Under the pieces are notes generated by a model. The model was given only the letters and a program-made list of their open reading frames with translations. It made no database searches and was not told the DNA's origin. Below are positions 48,959 to 62,088 of a stretch of 64,000 nt of DNA, piece after piece. The DNA is from Punica granatum (Eukaryota; Streptophyta; Magnoliopsida; Myrtales; Lythraceae). The stretch covers positions 30,505,122 through 30,569,121 of the forward strand of contig NC_045129.1 in assembly GCF_007655135.1 (NCBI RefSeq), in the 5' to 3' direction. Positions within the stretch are counted from its first letter, which is position 1; each line of letters begins with the position of its first letter. A program made the translations under genes and the position numbers.

Positions 48959-51900
48959 GTGGGTTTTTCACATGGGGGCATGGTACAAGCTACACGGATG
49001 GGAGATGTGATGATTGCAGAGTTGATGGAGATTAGCAACGTGCTCTATGTGCCCACTTTCAATTGCAATTTAATTTCAATTGCACAATTATCGAAGGAGA
49101 TGAATTGTTATGTGACATTTTATTCCAATTTGTGTGTTATTCAGGAACGCACCTCGAGGAGGACGCTTGGAGTGGGTGAACTTCGAGGAGGGGTCTATTA
49201 TCTGAGGCGAGTGGCTACCGCACTGCAGAAATGTCAGGCAGTTGTAGAGGAATCTGCAGACTTATGGCATCAGAGGCTCGGTCATCCATCTCGCTTGATA
49301 AAGTCGAATGGTATTAATTTAAATTTCGGAGAAATAAGTAATAAGGAGTGTGATGTATGCCTTAGAGCGAAATAAACACGCTCACAATTTCAGTTGAGTA
49401 TGAATAAAGCTGAATACCCGTTTCAGTTGATACATTGCGATTTATGGGGACCATACAGAATAAAGGCAAGTTGTGGAGCCAATTATTTCTTGACTATTGT
49501 TGATGATTTCAGTCGAGGTGTATGGGTTTATTTATTGCGAGAGAAATCAGAAACACGACGATTTATTATTAATTTCTATAATTTAATTAAGAATCAATTT
49601 TGCTGCACAGTCAAAATTCTGAGAAGTGATAATGGGATGGAGTTTTTGTCGAGAGAGCTACAGGATTTTTTCTCTGCGAATGGCATCGTGCATCAAACAT
49701 CTTGTACAGACACACCACAGCAGAATGAGCGAGTTGAAAGGAAGCATCGACACATCTTGAACGTTGCTAGAGCACTCATGTTTCAGGCCTCATTACCGAC
49801 AAAATTTTAGGGCGAGTGTGTTTCGACGGCTGTCCATTTGATAAACATCACTCCGACACCTTTACTAGATAACAAAAGCCCACATGAGGTACTTTTTGGT
49901 AAACCACCTAACTACTCGAATTTATGAGTTTTTGGGTCATTATGCTATGCTCACATGCGAACCAAGGATAAATTTGAACCAAGGTCTCGTAAGTGTGTTT
50001 TTATTGGGTATCCTCATGGCAAAAAGGGATGGAGGCTTTATGATTTACAGAATCGACAAATGTTTGTGTCAAGGGACGTACGGTTCTGTGAAACAATTTT
50101 TCCGTTTGCCACGGAAAATGGAAAATTGGAGAAGCATGATGAAGAAGGCCCACTTTTTTTGGAAGATGTCTCCGCTGGTCCAAGAAGAAGACTTGAGCGT
50201 TTCCAGCCCGATCCAGAGAAATTGGGCTAGCCCAGACGCCTGATTAATCCCAGTCCTGTCCAACGGCAGGAGCCCAGGGCTGAGAAGGAAGTGAGGTCCA
50301 GCGGAACAGACAGGCCTGGTGCTGAGGAGGGAAAGAGGCTCAGTGGTACAGCCCAAGAACATTACACTGATCCGGGCCAAGCAGAGAAAGACGCGGGCCA
50401 GGCTCCGGATGCGAGAAGGGATAATTTGGGCTCACCTTCTTTGGATCGAGTTGGAGAGGATGCGGGCCAGCATCTGGACGAAGGAAGAGGCACATCCTCA
50501 CCGGGCCGAACAAACAAAAGCCCAATCAGGATTGCTGAAACAAGGGGGAGAATTATGGGAACAAGGGGGAGTTTTTCGAAGCTCAAAGGGGACGGAGAAC
50601 CGTTTGAAAGGGAAATTTCTTCTGGGAATTCAGAGGTTGGTCAAGAAGTGAATTTACGATGATCTGAACGAGTTTCCAATCTTCCCAAACATCTCAAGGA
50701 TTATATTGTTCATACTGCTCGTTATAAGACCCCTTCTCCTAATTCACCCATTTCCTCGAACTCCTCAGGTATGTCTTATCCAATTGAGAGATTTGTTGAT
50801 TATTCAAATATCTCTAATACACACAGGGCATTTTTAGCTGCAATTGATTCTGACAGGGAGCCCACATCTTATCGTGAGGCCGTCCGAGATAGAAAATGGA
50901 GAGATGCGATGGCAGAAGAGATTCGCGCTCTCGAATTGAATAAAACATGGACAATTGAACGACTACCACCTGGTAAACGCCCTATCGGTTGTAAATGGGT
51001 ATACAAGGTGAAACGTCGAGCTGATGGAAACGTAGAACGTTACAAGGCGCGGCTAGTTGCAAAAGGTTTCACCCAGGTTGAGGGTATTGACTACCACGAG
51101 GCTTTTGCACCAGTAGCCAAGCTGGTGACTGTGCGATGCCTGTTGACAGTGGCAGTGGCGAAAGGGTGGTATATCCATCAAATGGACGTCAATAATGCCT
51201 TTTTGCATGGGGACTTAGAGGAGGAAGTATATATGAAACTACCGCCTGGCTTCTCTGATCGAAAGACAGAACTGTGTGCAGGCTTCGCAAGTCTTTATAT
51301 GGACTTCGTCAGGCATCAAGGAATTGGTTTTCGAAATTTGCTGACGCACTTCGACAATATGGATTTACTCAATCAGGTGCGGATCACTCTCTTTTTATCT
51401 TTAATCGGGGAAACATCTTCCTTGGTGTACTGGTTTATGTGGATGATCTGATCATCGTGGGCAATAACCCCGGCCACTGTGATTCATTTAAAGGATATTT
51501 GGATAAGTGCTTCCGCATAAAGGATTTGGGACCTCTGAAGTATTTCCTCGGCATTGAAGTCACTAGAATGGGTTCTGGTCTTTTTCTCAGTCAACGGAAA
51601 TATGTTCTCGACATTTTGACTGAGTGCGGTATGTTGGCATCGCGACCATCACCGTTTCCCATGGAGCAGCGTCATAGACTATCCACGAGTTCTAGTGATT
51701 TATTATCAGATCCGAGCAAGTACAGGCGTCTGATCGGGAGGCTTATTTACTTGACTATTACGAGGCCAGAAATCAGTTATCCCTTTCATATTCTGGCACA
51801 TTTCATGCAGGAGCCACGTCAAGATCATTGGGATGCTGCTATACGAGTTTTTCGCTACTTGAAACAGTCTCCAGGTCAGGGGATTTATTTGAGGCCTACA

Positions 51901-52390
51901 TCTCTGGATCTTGAAGCCTTTTGTGACTCGGATTGGGCAAGTTGTCCTTTGACTCGTCGTTCTGTCATGGGATATTTTATTACACTTGGAGGATGTCCAG
52001 TCTCGTGGAAGACGAAAAAACAAACAACGGTTTCTCACTCATCTGCTGAAACAGAATATCGTGCCATGGCAGCAACCGTTAGTGAGATTATCTGGTTGCG
52101 CAATCTACTTTCTTCTCTTGGAGTACGGATGATCACACCGACTCGACTATTCTGCGATAATCAGGCTGCCATACACATTGCTGCTAATCCAGTGTTTCAC
52201 GAACGAACCAAGCACATTGAGATGGATTGTCATTTTCGTGCGTGATCACATCAAGTCTGGAGTCGTGACCATCGATCATTTGCCTACGAGACTTCAATTG
52301 GCTGACATATTTACTAAGGCGTTAGGTCGAGATCGCTTCCGCTTCATTCTTTTCAAGTTGGGCATTCGTGATCCACATGCTCCAACTTGA
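48959..52390 (+). pseudogene. Broken copia pol (integrase, reverse transcriptase, RNase H)
   Basis: Family landmarks in order are the GAG-pre-integrase LWHQRLGHPS (about 49263), integrase HCDLWGPY and VDDFSRGVW (49430-49530), the reverse transcriptase block KGFTQVEGIDYHEAFAPVAK (near 51060), its YVDDL catalytic motif (about 51437), and RNase H with SAETEYRA (near 52040) and ADIFTKAL (near 52300). The frame is interrupted by in-frame stops at 49373, 49808, 49925 and 50228 and by frameshifts near 51275 and 52240. No gag or protease can be seen between the primer site and 48959. The open stretch between integrase and reverse transcriptase is low in complexity and Gly/Glu/Arg-rich. Confidence 0.92.
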
Positions 52391-52397
52391 GGGGGAG
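52389..52397 (+). promoter_or_regulatory. Polypurine tract of the copia element
   Basis: GAGGGGGAG lies directly before the 3' LTR, where second-strand synthesis is primed. Confidence 0.85.
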
Positions 52398-52576
52398 TAT
52401 TACAGTACATATGTATAGTATCTGTTATTTTAGGAAGATAGTATCTGTTATTTTAGGAAGACTAGATATTAGGCTTTTATGACATTTATTAGTTGCCTTT
52501 TATGTACAACTACACAGTCTATTTTACTGTAACGATCGGTCAAATAAAATTGAGTTGGATTGATCCAAACTTCACA
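52398..52576 (+). repeat. 3' LTR of the copia element
   Basis: Same length and termini as the 5' LTR with three substitutions, all in the last 50 bp. Followed by the TTTTC duplication. Confidence 0.93.
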
Positions 52577-55500
52577 TTTTCTAAGCTGCTTTCCTCCTCT
52601 CTCCCGTTCAGTTCTGTTTTTTCTTTTTGTTATTCTGTTCTGTCTCTCTGTTCTGCTTTTCTGTTCTGTGCGTTCTTCCGCTTTTCTGTTCTGCCTCGAG
52701 CAAGTTGATCCAAAAAAAAATCTTGAGCTGATCCTGGAGCAGAGAAGAAAAGAAAAGAAATGATCTGATTTTCCCTGTGGGCGTCGGGATAAAGGTCTTC
52801 ATCTTGCAGGGTCGGCCGCCAAGCAAGTTGAGCTGCAGGGAAAAAAGAAAAACGGAAAAGAGACAAGAAGAAGAAGAAGAATGCAGGGAGAAGAAGATGC
52901 TAGGGTAGCAAGTGGCAGAAAAGGGGCCGACCCTTCTGCCACCTGATATCTCCTTTTATATATATATTATTACTCGTGCGCGAGTATTAGGGCGAAATTC
53001 GATTTCTCAAAATCCATCGACATTTTTAAAAAGAAAATTTTAAAATTGATAAATTCAAAAAATAGTCGGCTTCATGAGAATTCAAATTTGTATCGACTGG
53101 ATCTCGATCAAAATCGATACCGAACCTTGGCAACACGTTGGTCGTAATTGTTCGATTATTTTCAAAATTCTTTTATGTTCAATTCGATATCCGAAAAATA
53201 TTTCAGGACCACTGTTGCGTTTAAAAAAATTCGATGATCGACATTATGCAAAATTTTTTTTCCATCATGAGTATCATCTCGAATTTAAAAAAAAAATTGA
53301 AATTGATGCATGTAAGGCCTAACATTCTCATCTTTTCAATCGAATACTAGAAAATGATTTGGGACCACCATTGTATTCAGAAAAATTCAGAGATCAATAT
53401 GATGCAGAGAATTATTTTTCTGGTCTTGAATTTTGTTCCGGAATTTGAAAATCGAACTTGACACACGTAAAGTTTGAAGACGTCCCGTAGAGTAATTTTT
53501 TTTAATGAAAATATGAATTTAGAGTTAAATTAAGAAAATGCCCTTGGTTCAAAAACAATGAATGTATCGACGGTCCTCGAGTGCCGGTGGACCAAAAGGG
53601 GTGCTGACAGGAACAAAATATAATTTCCTTTTAGATCATGCATATTTTGATGGGAAATATTCATATTCATCGTGAGAAAAATTAGGTAAGCAAATTTCCT
53701 GAAAAAATATGTCGGAGTTGGTAACAGAAAAAAAAGGACCTTCGGTGACCTCCATTGCTCACGACCGTCGACAATGGTTGGTTGAAAGTGTAGTCACCGT
53801 CATGGAGAATATATGGATGGAAACGTTATGCTTTCGTAGGAGTTATAATTGGAATAAAAGAAAAAAGATCGAAATGGCATGGGGTGGCGTGGCCGTACTT
53901 GCATTAGTTTAGAAAATGATTAACGACGACACCTATACATGTCGTTGGAGTTGAAACATCATCGTTGAGAAAAGAGTGTTGTCGGAAGCCATTGTTGGCT
54001 GATTATGGAGGAAGATGAACCAATTTAATTTATAAAACGAATTGTTGTTTCAGGCCACTTAACCCGATTATTTTTTTTATTGGTCTCTTAAATAGGGGGT
54101 GGGTTATTTGATTCGGAAAATAATTTAGTTATTAGGTTGGTTATACTTGGGACACGTGTCACAAGGTGATTTGTCCACGTGTTGGACAAATCAGAAACGT
54201 CTCGATAATTTAGTGGGCAAAAGACGAAAAGTAAAAATGGAAAGGACCATTGTATAAGGGGACGATATATAAATTATAAACGGTCATGATTAAAAATTGA
54301 AAAATTTAATGGATGAAATCTGTGTCCTATGGAGGGACAGTTTTTTTTTTAGTCCCGTGCAGGATAAGTCCGCCCAAATCCTCCTAATAATGAACCAAAA
54401 AAAAAAATCCTCCTAATTGATTATTCCACTCACAAATGACATTAATTCAAATTCAATATCCAAGGATTATCCACTCACATGCGAGTGAGATTTTCAGTCG
54501 AGATGAATTTGAATCAGGATGATTAATTTCAATATACACCCTGTAATTTGAGAAAAAGTTTCAAATTAGTCCTTGTCATTTTGTTTGTTTGGGAATTACT
54601 CCTTAAGAATAGGTAAAGAAGTTATTTATTAACTCCAATTCTCACACTAACGATTTGGAAGGAAAGAGGGCCACGTGCAATTCACATGACTGACATGATA
54701 AAAACTTAACATAAGTGGCCCGCATTTTTCTTTGCTTACATCAAAATTTTCCTTCTTCTTCCATACGTCACGGAGCAAGAAGAATTGAAATATAGAAAAA
54801 CTATGTGGAATAACATAATTAATTTTTCTAACTATTAAGATTTTTATTTCATTATATTAGACTCAAGGGTCTCTTTGATAACCGGAAAAAAACATAATTA
54901 TTTTTTTGGCTATGGAAGACCTAGATAATCTATTTTAATGATCAAAGGATAGTATCAAAATGCATAATTTCTCTAGTTTTCCTCTGCCAGATAATTTCTT
55001 TTTCCTTTATTTAAATTATGTCCGAGTTCAATTATGTCCCTCTTAAAGACTTATGCTGATTGCACACGTTTCTCATTCCATTCAAATAGTTAACAGTGTT
55101 TGAGGGTTTGAGCGAATTGCAACGATTCGACTATTCGTCGGGAATATTTGGATACAAGTGAAACTATACAGGATAAAAATATATGCTATAGCACATCCTT
55201 TTGCTTTAATATCAAATTTCTCACAATTTTTTAAAATTAAATTACATAGAATATCGTTTAGGATGTAATATCAATTATGATATGATGTCAAATTTTCCGT
55301 GAAAATTAAACGGAAGGCTAATGTGATACACCTGTAGATGAACAGTGGATCTAGATTCTTGCCACATGCTAAATAACTCATATTTTGACCCGTCCGGTGC
55401 CATTTTACTCACCCGAATCTCCACCATCAATACCCGAATCCCATTCCCTCATCTTCACATACGAAATTGCTCTTTTTGAAAACAATCACACCATCGATAT

Positions 55501-55998
55501 GATGGAAAAAAATTGCATATAGAACTTATTGCAATTCATATAGTGAACAAGGCATGAAAAATTGTGACAAAGAAAAACGGAAGCTCATACCTGTCAAATG
55601 AAATTCTATGGAAACAAAAAGAGAGAGAAACGTGAAGAGAGAGACATGCAAGTTTGTGGGTAAAGAGGGGGAGAAACAATAAAGCATTGAAATGAAGAGA
55701 AATTTAAGGCTGCAGTGAGGCGATAATGAGATTCAGTATATGATTAATCCCCCGTGACGTCGCTCGAGACCAACGCAAGTTTCGCTCGAGGTCATTCGAA
55801 TGTACTATCAGGTTAATCATTTCGGTCATGTTTCCCAACATTTTATAATTATTTTATTTTCTTAATAATAACAATAATATAAAGACAAAGAAGCTGCGGG
55901 TTTCGTCTAGGAGATGGGGGCCACTGGCAAGCTCTCAGTGGCCATAGACAATCTCGCCTAGAGGTCCTGAATGTCATGACTTCTTTGTTTTTATTTAT

Positions 55999-56405
55999 TT
56001 ATTATTTATATTTTTAATTTTATAAAATTTCGAAATTATTAAGAAAGTTAATTAGAATAATCATGAAATATTCTAATAGTGTTCTCAGTATCAAGAGGTG
56101 GTACTGGGAGGTCTCATCGGTGACAACCATTCCTCATGACCGATACGCCTTCTTTGCCTTTTGCTTAATATTCTATTATTTCCACTTTTTATTTTTTAAA
56201 ATTTGAAATTATTAAAAAATTTAACCAAAATATTTCGAGAATATTCTAACTCTGGACTATGGCTACTGAGGGCTCGCCAATAGCCACCACCTCGCTCGGC
56301 AAGGCCCATTGTTTTTGCCTTTATTATTATTATTATTATTAGAAAATTTGAAATAATTATAAAAGTTAATGGAATATGTCACGGAATACTCTAATGGTGT
56401 TAGTC
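55999..56405. repeat. Three diverged tandem copies, period about 160-170 bp
   Basis: An AT-rich motif (AAAATTT.GAAATTATTA...AAGTTAA...ATATTCTAA) occurs at about 56025-56085, 56195-56255 and 56340-56405. Each is separated by a GC-richer stretch with palindromic patches such as AGCTCTCAGTGGCC. Unit order is kept. Confidence 0.6.
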
Positions 56406-57539
56406 AATATAGTAAATTAGGGAAGAGTCAATATTTCCTAAAATCGGGGCTACGTTTTATTTGTTTGAAGAAATCTCAAGGGAGGGGAATGCAATTTACC
56501 AAAATTTTAAAAAGTCTTACCTCACAATAATGTAATAAATAAAAATAAAAAATTGATACAATTAAAAACAATTATGATAAAGTATTGAAATAATTAATAC
56601 TCGTTTAATATATGTAATCCAACTGATATTTCCTCACGACACCTTGATGAGGTATGAATTTCTCCCTCCTTTTATGATCGTAGACCTATAGATTTGTTTG
56701 TAAATAAGAGAAGCAAGGAGGAGAACGAAGGTAGCATCTTATTAAACTCATAATTTAAGTGGAACAACACCTACCAATATATACTTATCGAGGCAATTTC
56801 ATATGGGAATTCTAAAGACTACCGTTCGGAGTGCCGTACGGTGCACCATCTCTTAATTGTTCTTTTCTTTTTCTCCCCCGAAAAATATTAACTTCTATTT
56901 CATCCAGGTTGATGTTGATTTTAAAGTTTATCAAGCCTATTAAAGAAATATGACAGCGTGATAATTAGTAAACCACCTCCTCGTCCTCGTCCTCTCTCTC
57001 TCTCTCTCTCTCTCTCTTCCAATTAAATTTAGTTTTATTTCCCTCATTTTAATATGAAATAGGGATTATTATTCAAGCCCACCCAAAAAAGTAGGTAAAG
57101 TGAAATTTGGAAGAAAATAGGCAACAAGGGGATTCGGCAAATTAATCTAAACGTCCCTTATAGATCAAGAGCACTTACCATAGAAGAAGACCATTGCCAT
57201 TGCATTTAATGTGGTTGTCCTAATTAATATATACTTAGATTATTATGATATAAATCGGCCCAAGAGATCACATGGCCGTTCTCCATAGACAAAGGTATTT
57301 AATAAGAAAATCCAAAACCTATGCTTGAAGTCAATTGGCAGTTCTTATTTTTCTTTTCTTTTTTTTTTCTTATTATAAAGTTTTTTGCGCAATCCCCTAA
57401 ATATTTTTGAATGACTGCTTAATAAATATGATTCATTTTATTTTTCCTTCCTGTAAAATATATATGAATGATTCTGAAATGATATCATAACTGTTATTTT
57501 ATAAAGTTTTATACTTTTAGTTGTTGAGAGTCATAATGT

Positions 57540-57840
57540 GTTCCGTTTGATTTTACAATCACGTTTTTAAAATTTTAACTCTAACTTTAACTTTACTCAC
57601 TACATAACAAAAATCAACAACACAATTATTATTTTTTCAATTTTCTTCAATATTTAATTCAATATTTAATATTAAATTATCTCAATTATCCATTATTTTT
57701 TTCACAATTCAACAATACAATTATTACTTTTTCTCAACTATTCATTATTTTTTCACATTTTTTCTCATAATTCAACAACACAATCATTACAACCCAATTA
57801 AAATCAAAACTTAACTCTACTTAACTCTAAAACCAAACAT
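57540..57840. mobile_element. MITE copy A (TTTGGTTTTA...TAAAACCAAA family)
   Basis: The ends CCGTTTGATTTTA and CTCTAAAACCAAACA are inverted, and both are followed inward by TTTAACTCTA/TTAACTCTA. The body is T-rich with AATTCAACAA.ACAAT repeats. A 39-bp block is shared exactly with copy B at 62.1 kb. Confidence 0.75.
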
Positions 57841-58159
57841 AGATTTTATTGAAAGATAAAGTTCTGTGAGAGGTGTCATTGCGAATTTTATCCGAATAGA
57901 CCCTCCATTCGGACGATATGCTACCATGCATATATAACTCAGGAAAAGAAGGCTGCTAATTTATTGGATGCAATCGAATCAGTAATCAGAAACAAAGGCG
58001 ATAATCAATGTTATCTGATACTCAAATCTGATGTCTTGTGGGGGAAAAGGAAAAGAAAACAAATCGGACTGTGGTGTAAATTTTCTTTCTTTCTTTTATC
58101 TTATGATTTGGACCTCTTTCTTTATTCCTCTGTTCAAATATGCCCTTAATCTTCCATCA

Positions 58160-61100
58160 TCATTTTCCTGCTAGGTGGCTGGGGCCGTCGATCTCCCAAC
58201 TTAGTTTTAGTGCTACTCCTTCAACCTCATCGCAACGGCTATACTCCTACAACAATAATTAACAAGCAATATGAAGGGCAATAAATAAATAAAATTTACC
58301 GTTAGTCGTGTTCGATTTTTGGTATTATGTGCTTAAAAGAAACATTGAAACGATAGGTTTCGACATATGTTTGTATATTCAAATTGGCAGAAACATAATG
58401 TATCTTTAAGGATGGCCATCGAAGTACCTGATATAGGTTCTATTTGAGATTGACGAGGAATATATGATCAAAATACCATTTTAATTTCAAAAATACCTCC
58501 ATTTTGTTAACCAATTCCTTGGCGGAAGGCGCCGCAACAATGATACTGCGATCATTGGGTCCGATGAAACCTTCCTCTACTGCTTCATCGATGAAAGATA
58601 GCAAAGAGTTGTAGTACCCGTCTACGTTCAATAAGCCCACCTGCAGTCAGATGTTCCAATTAACTTGATTCGATGATTAACCAATAACAGCTGCCATAGA
58701 TGAGGATCGTTACCGGCTTAGCATGAATGCCGAGCTGAGCCCAGGTGATCACCTCGAGAAGTTCTTCGAGAGTCCCGTAGCCACCTTCACATAAAGATAA
58801 AAACCTAGAACGTTAACGCGTGCTTCGATGGTGTTGGAGTGGCAGGTTCGAAGGGAAGATCAGGCAGTGTCGGGCCACGGCACAGTGCCCTCCGCTTTCC
58901 CTACTTGGACAGATAATTTCATAAAATTGTATTGTCAAGTTAGCGTGCATTTGGCAATTTGCCGGTAAAGTGATTACTGGTAATGTACATTTCCACCCAT
59001 GGTGGAAATCTACATTACCACTCTCGTGAGAATTTGGTGGACCCTGGAAAATAATTTATATTTCTGAAAATGTGGATAGATTATCACGTATCAAACGCAC
59101 TTTTATTAAAAATCATAGGTTTCGCCCAAAAAAAAATTCAGGGGCATTGGGCCTCCAAGCTGTAATGCAATGTGATAGCAGGCCCAAGAGGCCCAAATCT
59201 AACGATGCATTAGCCCATTAAAGGAGTCTCCCCTTCTGTAGTTTGGGCTAGAGGAAGCGCACAAGTCAACATATAGGGTGTATGCTCAATGAGGTCGCCT
59301 GCACCCTCATCGCGGTGGGTGGTGGCGGCTGGTGAGGCGACTACCTGGCAAGAGCCTCAAATGTTAAGTTTATATCTCTCTCTTTCTCTCTCTCTCTCTA
59401 TATATTTCTTGAATTTATTAGTCTTTTGATGGGGTGGCAGCAAGAAGATCCAAAAAATTATTTACTGAGATAGAAATAGGAGTTTGTAATTTTACAATAA
59501 AAAAAATAGGTTGGAGTAGAGATGTGAAGGCAAAAAAGAAAGGGTCAAAGTGATAATTTTATGTCATTTACTAATATATGTTATAAGAGGGAAAAAGTTC
59601 GCACCAAGAAAAAGCAAAAGAAATGCTAGCATTTCAAGATTGAGTTCATCATGATTAAAATACAAACCGGGTAAAGCGATGAAGGCATCGGCTTGTTTAG
59701 CCATCTCTGCTTTCCTCTGGTGCATGCTCGTGACCGGCTTCACTTCTCCGACCGGCTCTCCGGTTAACTGCCCACAAGAAATTATGATCGAATCAATTAC
59801 AATCACGACTCACCACGAACACGTCAAGAAGAAGTCATACGTAATTTATCATGTCTTAAAAGTTAAATCTTTGTAGTCTATCATAGGAAGTAAGGATCCT
59901 TATGGAAGGACCACGAAATATGTCCTCCTCACACGGCCTCTCAATTGCGTGTGTGGTGAAACTGCCGATCACTATATTGGTTGAAATTAACTCTATTTGG
60001 TCGTCAATTTGGCATGACTACAACATATTTTCAATAAAATTCGAACAGCTGTATTGCAGATAAAGACCATTAACCGAGAGTTCAATTTACCACTGAATTA
60101 TATCGCTATGGTTTCTAATTAATGTGTCTTGTGGTGTTGAAGGAATCTCGTAGCCCTTAAAAGTGGAATGGTTCATTTCCCGGTCCCCATTGAGTGCCGT
60201 CTTAGTAATGTCTCCAAATGACAATGATAAAGATAACAAAGATGAGGTGGAAAGGAATTCATGAAAGTCATGCTCTGTATTGACCCTATGGATGATGACA
60301 ACTCTTACCCAATTTTGTCCCTCGGCATTATCCGTCAGCATGCACATATATATTCTGATACCGCTTGCAATAACACGATTTAAATCACGAAAGAGATAAG
60401 AATTTAATCACGAAACGCGTAGTAAGAGCCTTGTTTTCAGCCTTTAGGTCAGAGAAAGGACTTAATGCGTGACCTTAACAAGTTATGTTCTTTTACGTTT
60501 TGATGGGACATATTCACGAGATGATCGAGTAGATTGGGTACTTATTGATATATTGCAAGCACGCATTATGTGATGATAAGGTTTGAGAAGTACCTCGCGG
60601 GGCATAAGACTCTTTGGGATGATCCTGCGGGAGACAAATATTGCGGAAAAATCAGCACTTTTTATTCGGATCGAACCGTGATTCTCTAGTGTTTTATTGA
60701 AGAATATTCAGAGTATTTAACTTAATGATTAGCGGAAAAGAAACGATGTGGAAAAGATGTAATGAAGGCTAACCCAAGGACATGTCGACCCCCGTCATGA
60801 ACGGCTCGAGAGACCAAACCCATAAGACCGATGCTTCCTCCTCCGTACACGAGGTCGATGTTCCTCGCAACCTTAAAAAACAGTTGGAAAATCAGTGAAC
60901 AGATAAGAAATTCTACCGCCCTCTTTCAAAAACCAGTTTTGCTCTACCGTATGACTTATATTAACCTTTAATATCGTAAGTTATAATAAAACAAATTGTT
61001 CTGACAGTTGAAAACGGCAGTGACCAAGATCTCATAAAGCAATACTTTTTCCTTCTCTAGCTGCATGAATTCAGAGAAAATAGAACGGCAATGGAATGAA

Positions 61101-61259
61101 ATGGCATCATCTCAAAGAAGAAGAGCGAGAGAGTGTAAGGAATGTTACGAGTTCTTTCCCGAGCTCGACCGCGGCGTCCTTGTAGCTGCTCTTCTTCCCG
61201 GGGCTGCTCCCGCAGAACACGCACAACCTCTTGAATTTCGATTCCTTCGATTCCGTCAT
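58160..61259 (-). CDS. LOG: Cytokinin riboside 5'-monophosphate phosphoribohydrolase (LOG family)
   Basis: Seven exons (61259-61149, 60871-60774, 60624-60594, 59767-59668, 58784-58714, 58640-58497, 58246-58160) join in phase to 213 residues, the normal LOG length. The protein opens [20 protein letters not shown]. It has the nucleotide-binding [11 protein letters not shown], the [20 protein letters not shown] block and the diagnostic [20 protein letters not shown], with the PGGxGTxxE motif formed across the exon 4/5 junction. It ends [20 protein letters not shown] and a KLSWEID tail encoded by a separate last exon. LOG enzymes release active cytokinin bases from the nucleotide in one step, in the cytosol and nucleus. 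Which Arabidopsis LOG it matches best cannot be told. If intron 6 were retained, the frame would end about 20 codons later at 58440. Confidence 0.95.
58943..59100. mobile_element. MITE with internal perfect hairpin, in a LOG intron
   Basis: Ends GTGCATTTGGCA and TATCAAACGCAC are inverted with two mismatches. At the centre, 58978-59020, two 20-bp arms (TGGTAATGTACATTTCCACC and its complement) match at 19 positions around a CAT loop. It lies in the intron between exons 4 and 5 of the LOG gene. Confidence 0.65.
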
Positions 61260-61314
61260 TTTTACTCTCTACCTCTCTGCGTGTTTCCGAGTACTCTCAA
61301 ATCCTCGGCTTTGA

Positions 61315-61326
61315 TGTATATATAAT
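61315..61326 (-). promoter_or_regulatory. TATA box of the LOG gene
   Basis: A TATATATA-type stretch on the minus strand lies about 55-65 bp upstream of the ATG at 61259, which is a plausible core promoter spacing. Confidence 0.5.
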
Positions 61327-62088
61327 ATAGAGGGAGCCGTACACTATGTGGATATGTATCCCCACCCATGCAATTTGTTTTCGTCTTTTGCTCTCTTCCC
61401 TTTTCATTTTTTTTCCTTTATTGGAAAAATCAAATTCAATGCTGAGAGGAATTAATACATATGCAATCTCATTAAAAATCCAAATCTAGTAAGTATGGCC
61501 ATTAAATGGCAACATATTGAATACGAATTCAATAAGAATTATTTTTAAAAAATTCAACCACCCCAGCTCCCCTTTGGTGGACCCAATTTTCCTTGTAGGA
61601 GCAATGTTTCTCTGCAGATTTTCTGGTGGTCGCCTGTAAAACCATCAGCATGAAATATTGACTGTACAACCCTGAATTAAAAAGGTCGTAAAAATTCACC
61701 AAAATATGCTTTTAATATTTGTAGGTTGTTTTCCAAACTACACTTTTGCGGCCTGCTTTCCGACTCGGTCCCCGTCAAGGTCCGCGCCATGGCCCTATAC
61801 TCATTGAGGTCATCGAGTAGAAGTCGTCCAAACACAAAATATAAAATATTCTTGATTGCATTAATTACCAAATACGTGAAATGATTTTTTTTTTCCAAAT
61901 TCATTTTTTGTGAACCTTTTTCTCTATTGAATTTGTGAACCTTTTTCTCTATTGAAAATGTAAAACAAATGGAATTTTCAATCATGAATTGACAAGATAA
62001 TTATTTCTTCCTTTGAACAGGGTGGAAGAATTTTTTCGGTTACAACGGAGGCTCATGAGACCAGTACAATAAAATAGAAATCTTATTC

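Larger units (their letters stand above)
48362..52576 (+). mobile_element. Ty1-copia LTR retrotransposon, defective
   Basis: Two 179-bp LTRs, a primer-binding site, a pol region in copia order (integrase before reverse transcriptase and RNase H) and a polypurine tract define a 4215-bp element. A perfect 5-bp target duplication, TTTTC, flanks it (48357-48361 and 52577-52581). The element is much shorter than a complete copia of about 5 kb because gag and protease are missing. Its coding frame is broken, so it cannot supply its own proteins. Confidence 0.95.
45049..53608. mobile_element. Possible long LTR-like block interrupted by a copia element
   Basis: The region between a TGTTTGACACC start (45049) and a GGTGCTGACA end (53608) differs in composition from its flanks: it is richer in G and C and has purine-rich stretches. 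The two ends are weakly inverted, as for TG...CA LTR termini. Without the copia insertion the block is about 4.3 kb. No primer-binding site, polypurine tract or target duplication was found beside it, so a decayed solo LTR or a fragment of a larger element is only a suggestion. Confidence 0.25.
53609..58159. other. Gene-free repeat-rich region
   Basis: Apart from the triplicated unit at 56.0-56.4 kb, a (CT)n run near 56992-57016 and the MITE at 57.54 kb, I see no gene or RNA. The LOG gene 3' UTR should occupy the last part. Confidence 0.55.

Noticed and set aside
48631..49038. Minus-strand frame of 135 residues at the start of the copia interior
   Set aside because: Antisense to the untranslated leader and the start of pol; no recognisable domain.
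50291..50662. Glu/Gly-rich frames between integrase and reverse transcriptase
   Set aside because: This is the variable linker of copia pol in several frames, not a separate gene.
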